DNA of 64,000 nucleotides, from positions 96,399 to 160,398 of the forward strand of contig NZ_JAIBKA010000013.1 of assembly GCF_022603395.1 (NCBI RefSeq), given 5' to 3'. The notes below the pieces were generated by a model. The model saw only the letters and a program-made list of their open reading frames with translations. It made no database searches and had not been told where the DNA came from. The DNA is from Desulfoferrobacter suflitae. GTDB taxonomy: Bacteria; Desulfobacterota; Syntrophobacteria; Syntrophobacterales; Syntrophobacteraceae. Positions within the stretch are counted from its first letter, which is position 1. Each line of letters starts with the position of its first letter. The position numbers were made by a program, and so were the translations under genes. Shown here piece after piece: positions 59,135 to 64,000 of the stretch.

Positions 59135-60529
59135 TTAGAACACCGAAAGGTTACTTGCATCTCGCAAAGTTTTTCTTAAATAGCTACCCTGCCAAAGGGT
59201 GTGGAGTGTATAGGCAATGAACGTTGCCAAAGATAGACCAAGTGCCCCAAAGCCCTTCTTGATAAAAAATCCAGCAAATGACAACAGCACAACAGCCCAA
59301 AGCGCATTGAAAATGAATCCCAGCCACATCTTACCTTTACTTGCAATAGCCTGCCCAATGACGTTGTTTACTGCCATAAGCATTGCCGTCAACGCTAAGA
59401 TTCTAAGTACGTTTGCACCTATTTCGTAACCTGTCCCATAAAAATGCATAATATAGTGTGCAGTGAGAATCAGAGGAAGCACAATAAGCAAAGCAATGCT
59501 CCCATTGAGAACAATATTGAACCAAATCACCTTGCGATAATGGCCGGTTGTAGAGACAGCATTGAGGTTTGCCAGGATTGGTAAGATCACCTGCCCCAGC
59601 ATTCCTGGAACAAAGAGGATAGCCATACGCCACTGATTTGCAGCGCTAAAGACACCCATCTCACCGTATCCCTCAGGCTGATTTACTAACATTGCCCCAC
59701 AAGCCCAATTGACGGGTCCTGTCAGGGTGCCACTCAACACGGCAGGCAGGCTGAACTGCCACAGCACGGCAAACTCACGCCTGCAATTATCAAATGTCAG
59801 ATGGACACCATGACGGCTCGCTTCTTTATGCAGAGCTACGTGATTCAGTAGCCAGCTGACAGCAAGATTTATCAACAATGCCCAGACCGCCCCAGTGAGC
59901 CCCCCGACCCATGCTCCGCATACAAGGATTGGAAAGGAGATCAGTCCCACACAAAAGTTAACGTAGGCTATGGTCTTAAAAGCTTCGAACCCAGCCAAGG
60001 CACCATTCTGTGCTCCATTGAGTGAACTAAGTAGTAATAAGGGGGCACCAATGCGAAGAGCGCCTGCTAGGTGTGGAGCATTAAGAGTATTTTCTGCCAG
60101 CCATCGTGCAGACATAAGCAATACTGCAGCCATTAGGCCGCCAGCGCTTACGGCAACAAGGCCGGAGAGTCCAATGATGCGCCCGGCACGAGCAGGATCA
60201 CTCTGGCGGAACTCGGCTACGTGCTTGGTCGCGGTCAACCCGAGACCAAATGAGATAAAGACGCCAAGCATTCCGACAGTAGATTGAATCATCCCTAACT
60301 CGCCATAAACAGTTTTACCCAATATACGGGCGACCAAGACTGTTGCTAAAAGCACTAGTCCGCGTGAGATCACCGCACCACCTAAAGACCAGAAGATGCC
60401 TTTTGCCAAACGATGGCAAGTTTGGGATTGCATGATCCGGTTGACTATAGAGCGGAGAGAATTAGGGCAGTAGGCAGGCACTCTTGTTCTGCCGCTCATT
60501 ATTTCAAGACTTTCAAAAAGGTTGCACAA
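59135..60529 (-). CDS. Wzx-type polysaccharide flippase (MOP superfamily)
   Basis: A 464-residue membrane protein with about 12 to 14 spans. RLAKGIFWSLGGAVISRGLV near residue 40 and IGLSGLVAVSAGGLMAAVLL are typical of the polysaccharide transporter family. It would flip the undecaprenyl-linked repeat across the inner membrane before polymerisation by the Wzy-like protein. The first 32 residues overlap the truncated wecB, so ATG 60433, just before the first span, is a possible start. Confidence 0.87.
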   Translation of the reverse strand: MCNLFESLEIMSGRTRVPAYCPNSLRSIVNRIMQSQTCHRLAKGIFWSLGGAVISRGLVLLATVLVARILGKTVYGELGMIQSTVGMLGVFISFGLGLTATKHVAEFRQSDPARAGRIIGLSGLVAVSAGGLMAAVLLMSARWLAENTLNAPHLAGALRIGAPLLLLSSLNGAQNGALAGFEAFKTIAYVNFCVGLISFPILVCGAWVGGLTGAVWALLINLAVSWLLNHVALHKEASRHGVHLTFDNCRREFAVLWQFSLPAVLSGTLTGPVNWACGAMLVNQPEGYGEMGVFSAANQWRMAILFVPGMLGQVILPILANLNAVSTTGHYRKVIWFNIVLNGSIALLIVLPLILTAHYIMHFYGTGYEIGANVLRILALTAMLMAVNNVIGQAIASKGKMWLGFIFNALWAVVLLSFAGFFIKKGFGALGLSLATFIAYTLHTLWQGSYLRKTLRDASNLSVF

Positions 60530-60909
60530 GAGGAAAGTATCCGGGAGGTCGCTTGACAGTCACGATAGGAATTTATTGCATTTACCATGGCCGCGTAGGC
60601 ATGATTATCTGATAGGAGTCTGTGGACATTATCAATGATTTCTTCTTGTTCGGTTCCGACTAACTTGACTGTTCCCATTTCGACCGCCTCCGGGCGTTCG
60701 GTTGTGTCTCGCATCACTGAAACTGGCTGACCCAGGCTTGGAGCTTCTTCTTGCACGCCCCCTGACTCTGTAAGAATGAGTGTTGAACGATTCATCATAG
60801 CCACGAAAGGAAGATAATCGAGTGGCTTAACCAAGTAGATGTTCTTTATATTGCCTAAAGCACTTAGCACCGGCTTTTGAACGTTTGGGTTGAGGTGAAC
60901 CGGGTACAC
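60499..60909 (-). pseudogene. wecB: Truncated UDP-GlcNAc 2-epimerase (C-terminal third)
   Basis: The frame reads FVYPVHLNPNVQKPVLSALG, IYLVKPLDYLPFVAMMNRST, LILTESGGVQEEAPSLGQPV and SVMRDTTERPEAVEMGT. This is the second Rossmann domain of WecB. The N-terminal 230 residues with the GARPN and HVEAGLRS motifs are missing. A TGA lies in frame just before it, and the IS630-type element begins 38 bases upstream of ATG 60909. The active site is incomplete. The intact wecB at 32779-33882 could supply the activity. Confidence 0.88.
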
Positions 60910-60977
60910 AAATGCCGTCGATTGAAAGTCTCATGCAAGAGTAGCTAGTACAGCTCGGCGAAAGTGCGTGGCCCATT

Positions 60978-61778
60978 TTAGCATGCCAGCGGGCGGCCGG
61001 CGTAAGTCCATTTGAAAGCCTTGGCCATGGTGGAATTGAAATAGTCGATAAAAGCCAAGATCCTTTCCCGCAGGTTCTCTTTTGAAGTGAAGCTGCCACG
61101 ACGGAGTAACTTTCGCATTAGTATGCTGAACCAGATTTCTACCTGGTTGAGCCAGGAAGCGTGCTTCGGGGTATAAACGAAACGAATGCGATGATTCTTG
61201 TCTTGCAGAAAAGCGGCCCGCGTTTCCATGGATTGGAGAATACCTGATTTGCCCTTGATCCCGAGGTCCTCCTTGAGTGCACATTGGTCGGCAACCAAGC
61301 GGACCAGAGCTTCTGATTTGTGGGTATTGAGTTGGTCCATTACGAATATCCACCGCGCTTGAGGATCTGTTTCGATGGTACGTTTGATGTGTTCGGCAAA
61401 ATCTTCTTCAGTGCGTGTGTCCCCCACCGTGGGCGTAATCATTCTGCCGGTAGACACATCAAAATTGGCAATCAGAGTCTGTGTTCCGCGGCGAATATAT
61501 TCAAACTCGCGTCGTTCAGGTTTACCCCGTTCCATGGGCTTCGTAGGATGGAGGCGCTCGAGTGCTTGGATGCCGGTCATCTCGTCCGTGCTGATCACAT
61601 GCAGTCCGTCTTCTTGAGCGGTGGGTGCCATAGCATAGACATCACATACGCCGACGACCTGTTCGTTGAAGGTTTGTGGATTATCATATTTGGCATTCAA
61701 CCAATAACGGGACAGATGGGGTTTAAGGTCTGCTTCTTTTAAAAAATCGCCCTGCACTGCGGGGCGAGATGTTTTCAA
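60978..61778 (-). CDS. IS630-family transposase, catalytic frame (1398-bp element)
   Basis: A 266-residue frame with the DDE core: LHVISTDEMTGIQALERL (first Asp), RWIFVMDQLNTHKSEALV (second Asp) and TPKHASWLNQVEIWFSIL (Glu). Its true beginning joins the upstream frame at the T6A4 run 61737-61746, with GRFFKRSRP becoming GRFFKEADLKPHLSRY. The needed shift is +1 (or -2), which is either programmed or a real indel. Confidence 0.88.
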   Translation of the reverse strand: MKTSRPAVQGDFLKEADLKPHLSRYWLNAKYDNPQTFNEQVVGVCDVYAMAPTAQEDGLHVISTDEMTGIQALERLHPTKPMERGKPERREFEYIRRGTQTLIANFDVSTGRMITPTVGDTRTEEDFAEHIKRTIETDPQARWIFVMDQLNTHKSEALVRLVADQCALKEDLGIKGKSGILQSMETRAAFLQDKNHRIRFVYTPKHASWLNQVEIWFSILMRKLLRRGSFTSKENLRERILAFIDYFNSTMAKAFKWTYAGRPLAC

Positions 61779-62229
61779 CTATGCCGCGTTTGATGGCCTC
61801 ATCAGCCAGTTCCCTTGCCGTCCAGTGACTGATGGGGCGCTGCGAATCTTCAGGTTTTTCGCAGCCCATGGCAACAATCTGACAGATCTGCTCCGGGGTA
61901 AACAGAGCCGGTCTGCCGCTACGCTTTTCATCCGTGAGGGCATCGACAATGAGTTGCTCCAATTGCTTTATGTCACCATTCTTTTCAGCAGTGTGCATGG
62001 CTTGGCTAACCTCGATCCAACGTCGACGCCAAAGGCGGACAGTTTTTACATTCAAATTGAATCGTTTGGCTATGGACCGATTCTCCGACTGATCGGCTGC
62101 CGCCAAGATGACTTGAGTTCGTCGGATCTGTTGCTGCGTGCTCTTTTCTCGACGAACTATCCTCTCAAGCAGAGCACGCTGTTGATCAGTCAGTACAATT
62201 GAGTCGGGTTTGAGTCTTGGCACGGGCAA
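61723..62229 (-). CDS. IS630-family transposase, N-terminal frame (1398-bp element)
   Basis: A 168-residue frame: LTDQQRALLERIVRREKSTQ, QQIRRTQVILAAADQSENRS, IAKRFNLNVKTVRLWRRRWI and GRPALFTPEQICQIVAMGCE. This is the double helix-turn-helix part. It stops just after the T6A4 run that links it to the catalytic frame. Confidence 0.88.
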   Translation of the reverse strand: MPVPRLKPDSIVLTDQQRALLERIVRREKSTQQQIRRTQVILAAADQSENRSIAKRFNLNVKTVRLWRRRWIEVSQAMHTAEKNGDIKQLEQLIVDALTDEKRSGRPALFTPEQICQIVAMGCEKPEDSQRPISHWTARELADEAIKRGIVENISPRSAGRFFKRSRP

Positions 62230-62493
62230 ATATCCTCCATGTTAAGGTCTTCGAGAATTTGACCCTACATGAAGGACGATCATTCGTCCAGCCAAAAGTT
62301 TAGCGATTACGTAAACATGAGGTACTTACTTTCGCCGCAGTGTACTAGTTTGTTTCCATCCGGAAACCTTAAATGATTAAATTTATTGCCAAACATGGTT
62401 GTTTTTGGTTGCATTTTGGCTCCTCTTATGGCATCTTGTGATAAGCTAACCCATGGATTTTAATTTACAAACCGAATTTTCAATGGGGTCAAA

Positions 62494-63858
62494 ATGCGCC
62501 AAAAAAGAAGCGATCAGTTGAGCTTTTCGCACATCATACCGAACACTACCATTGGCCGGGAGTTGGCCGCTATCTCTGAGATACTTGAGGACAACCCTGA
62601 GATCTTGGAGCTGGCCGCGAGGGACTTGGTGGGTCTCAAGCGGGCGGATAACGGCCGAGTTGGGATGACAGCCGAACAGGTGGTGCGCAGCGCCGTGTTG
62701 AAGCAATACCGGAGTTTGTCCTATGAGGAGTTGGCTTTTCATCTGAGCGACTCGCGGGCCTTCCGGGCTTTCGCCAGGCTCAGGATGGGTCAGTGCCCGT
62801 CGGGCTCGGCTCTGCAAGAGAACATCAAGTCGTTGAGTGAGGAGAGCTGGGAAGGGATCAACCAGATTATTGTACGCTATGCCAAACAGCAAGGGCTGGA
62901 GAAGGCGAGAAAGGTTCGCATGGATGCCACGGCCGTTGAAAGCGACATCCATTATCCCCTTGACTCTACCCTGTTGCAGGACGAGATTCGCATCATCAGT
63001 CGCTGTCTCGCTCAGGGAAAGAAGTTGCGCCCGGTTCCCGGGTATCGGTTTTCTGATCATAAAAGGGTTACCAAAAAGTGTGTGCTCAAGATTCAGAATG
63101 CCAAAAAGGAGGAAGCCCGAGAGAAGACCTATCGGAAGCTTCTTAAGATTGCGCAACAGGTAATGGGATATGCTTTGGAAGCGATTCCAGTACTGAATGA
63201 TTTTGAGAGCGCAGACCTTAAGGATATGCTGGTGGCTCGCGGGTTGGCAGATCAACTGGAGAGAGCTGTATACATCCTGAATCGGGTGATTGATCAAACC
63301 CATCGCAGAGTCATTTGCAAAGAGAAAGTCCCGGCAAGCGAGAAGATCGTTTCCTTTTTCGAATGCCATACCGACATTATTCAAAAGGGCGGCAGAGACA
63401 CGACTTATGGACACAAGGTGTTTCTTTCGGGCGGCGTTTCGGGCTTGATCATGGATTGTGTGATCGAGCGCGGCAATCCTGCTGACTCGGAGCGGTTCAC
63501 CTCTTTGCTGGAGCGCCTCGGGGGCATTTACAAAAAGATTCCCGGACAAATAGCGGCAGATGGGGGCTTCGCTTCTCGCCCCAACCTCAAATGGGCCAAG
63601 GAAAATGGGGTACGGGACATGTCCTTTTCCAAGCGCAAGGGGCTTTCGGTTCTGGAGATGGTCAAAAGCAACTGGGTCTACAAGCGGTTGAAAAACTTTC
63701 GTGCTGGTATTGAAGCCAATATTTCCACATTGAAGCGAGCCTTCGGTCTTACCAGGAGTACCTGGCGGGGTTGGGCCGGTTTCAAACAGTACGTATGGAG
63801 CTCCATTGTCTCCTACAATCTGAGTCTGCTCGCCAGGCTCAAATTGGCCCAGTCGTAA
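62494..63858 (+). CDS. ISNCY-like transposase
   Basis: A 454-residue transposase: RQKRSDQLSFSHIIPNTTIG, SYEELAFHLSDSRAFRAFAR, KVRMDATAVESDIHYPLDST (first Asp), IAADGGFASRPNLKWAKENG (second Asp) and GIEANISTLKRAFGLTRSTW (Glu). These blocks fit the ISNCY group of DDE elements. ATG 62494 follows GGGGTC. The frame is whole. I could not fix the element's ends: the right end should lie between 63859 and 64000 or beyond the window. Confidence 0.85.
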   Translation: MRQKRSDQLSFSHIIPNTTIGRELAAISEILEDNPEILELAARDLVGLKRADNGRVGMTAEQVVRSAVLKQYRSLSYEELAFHLSDSRAFRAFARLRMGQCPSGSALQENIKSLSEESWEGINQIIVRYAKQQGLEKARKVRMDATAVESDIHYPLDSTLLQDEIRIISRCLAQGKKLRPVPGYRFSDHKRVTKKCVLKIQNAKKEEAREKTYRKLLKIAQQVMGYALEAIPVLNDFESADLKDMLVARGLADQLERAVYILNRVIDQTHRRVICKEKVPASEKIVSFFECHTDIIQKGGRDTTYGHKVFLSGGVSGLIMDCVIERGNPADSERFTSLLERLGGIYKKIPGQIAADGGFASRPNLKWAKENGVRDMSFSKRKGLSVLEMVKSNWVYKRLKNFRAGIEANISTLKRAFGLTRSTWRGWAGFKQYVWSSIVSYNLSLLARLKLAQS

Positions 63859-64000
63859 AGGGTTGCTCAACAGGAACCGCGAGGCCTGACAGGAGAGGTG
63901 CGTTTTGAGTCCATAAAAATCACCCGAAAAACATGTTCAAAATCCTAAATGGGCAGTTATTGCCTAAAAACGGCCTCCAGTTGCTTCCATGGAGCTATCT
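63859..64000. other. Sequence after the ISNCY-like transposase
   Basis: No gene is visible. The stretch probably contains the right end of the element, but no convincing inverted match to the sequence before 62494 was found by eye. Confidence 0.4.

Larger units (their letters stand above)
60948..62345. mobile_element. Second IS630-type insertion sequence (1398 bp)
   Basis: Imperfect ends GTACAGCTCGGCGAAAGTGC and, inverted at the right, GTACACTGCGGCGAAAGTAA. Both are flanked by CTA/TAG with TA duplicated at 60946-60947 and 62346-62347. It is unrelated in sequence to the 1242-bp pair. It lies against the truncated wecB, but the frame on the far side is not wecB, so the truncation predates it. 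Confidence 0.82.

Noticed and set aside
62446..63870. 474-codon - strand frame opposite the ISNCY-like transposase
   Set aside because: Antisense shadow; DDE motifs are on the + strand.

Overview
The window looks like a chromosomal segment from a Gram-negative, sulfate-reducer or syntroph-like deltaproteobacterium (Desulfobacterota). The basis is an LpxK gene, an exosortase/PEP-CTERM exopolysaccharide locus, a c-di-GMP-I riboswitch, a FAU-1/RtcA pair, and a DUF2760-Hsp70-Hsp70 operon. The assignment is inferred from gene content; no rRNA or tRNA gene was seen.

Layout. 1-6.0 kb (+ strand) holds housekeeping genes: the end of a 4Fe-4S reductase, a cupin, lpxK, rtcA, a FAU-1-type RNA-binding protein, a methyltransferase and a DUF401 permease. 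6.6-12.2 kb is a three-gene unit of a DUF2760 membrane protein and two paralogous Hsp70-like ATPases. 12.3-15.7 kb (- strand) carries an enoyl-CoA hydratase and a GlnD homologue whose nucleotidyltransferase aspartates are missing. 16.2-33.9 kb is an exosortase D-type exopolysaccharide locus. It contains a response regulator, PrsT-like TPR lipoprotein, ExeA-like ATPase, tyrosine autokinase, Wzz-type chain-length protein, outer-membrane barrel, Wza-type exporter, XrtD exosortase, WecA-like and WecB enzymes. It also has two PEP-CTERM-type substrates, the first behind a c-di-GMP riboswitch with an overlapping terminator. A four-helix-bundle gene framed by inverted heptamer arrays sits between the kinase and the ATPase.

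34.2-42.8 kb, with outliers to 52.1 kb, is an accessory zone of toxin-antitoxin modules, many broken: Phd-RHH fusion/VapC with an amber codon, VapBC, two MazEF-like pairs, DinJ/YafQ, YefM/YoeB, an orphan antitoxin, and a two-gene pair cut by an IS. It also holds an ISAzo13-type element and debris of Rpn, Gfo/Idh and transposase genes. 42.8-60.9 kb is a second polysaccharide cluster (glycosyltransferases, heparinase-like protein, bi-domain oxidoreductase, O-antigen ligase/polymerase, CapK-like ligase, YdjC deacetylase, flippase, truncated wecB). Two 1242-bp IS630-type copies in opposite orientation invade it. 60.9-64 kb ends with another IS630-type element and an ISNCY-like transposase.

Intergenic gaps are filled by two hairpin-forming repeat families. 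Class A is built from accgccaagacgccaag-like arms and class B from ctctgtgagaga-like arms. There are also several period-7 tandem arrays. One class A hairpin lies inside the heparinase-like reading frame. One IS630 insertion can be undone on paper, restoring an uninterrupted 110-residue gene with a TA target duplication.
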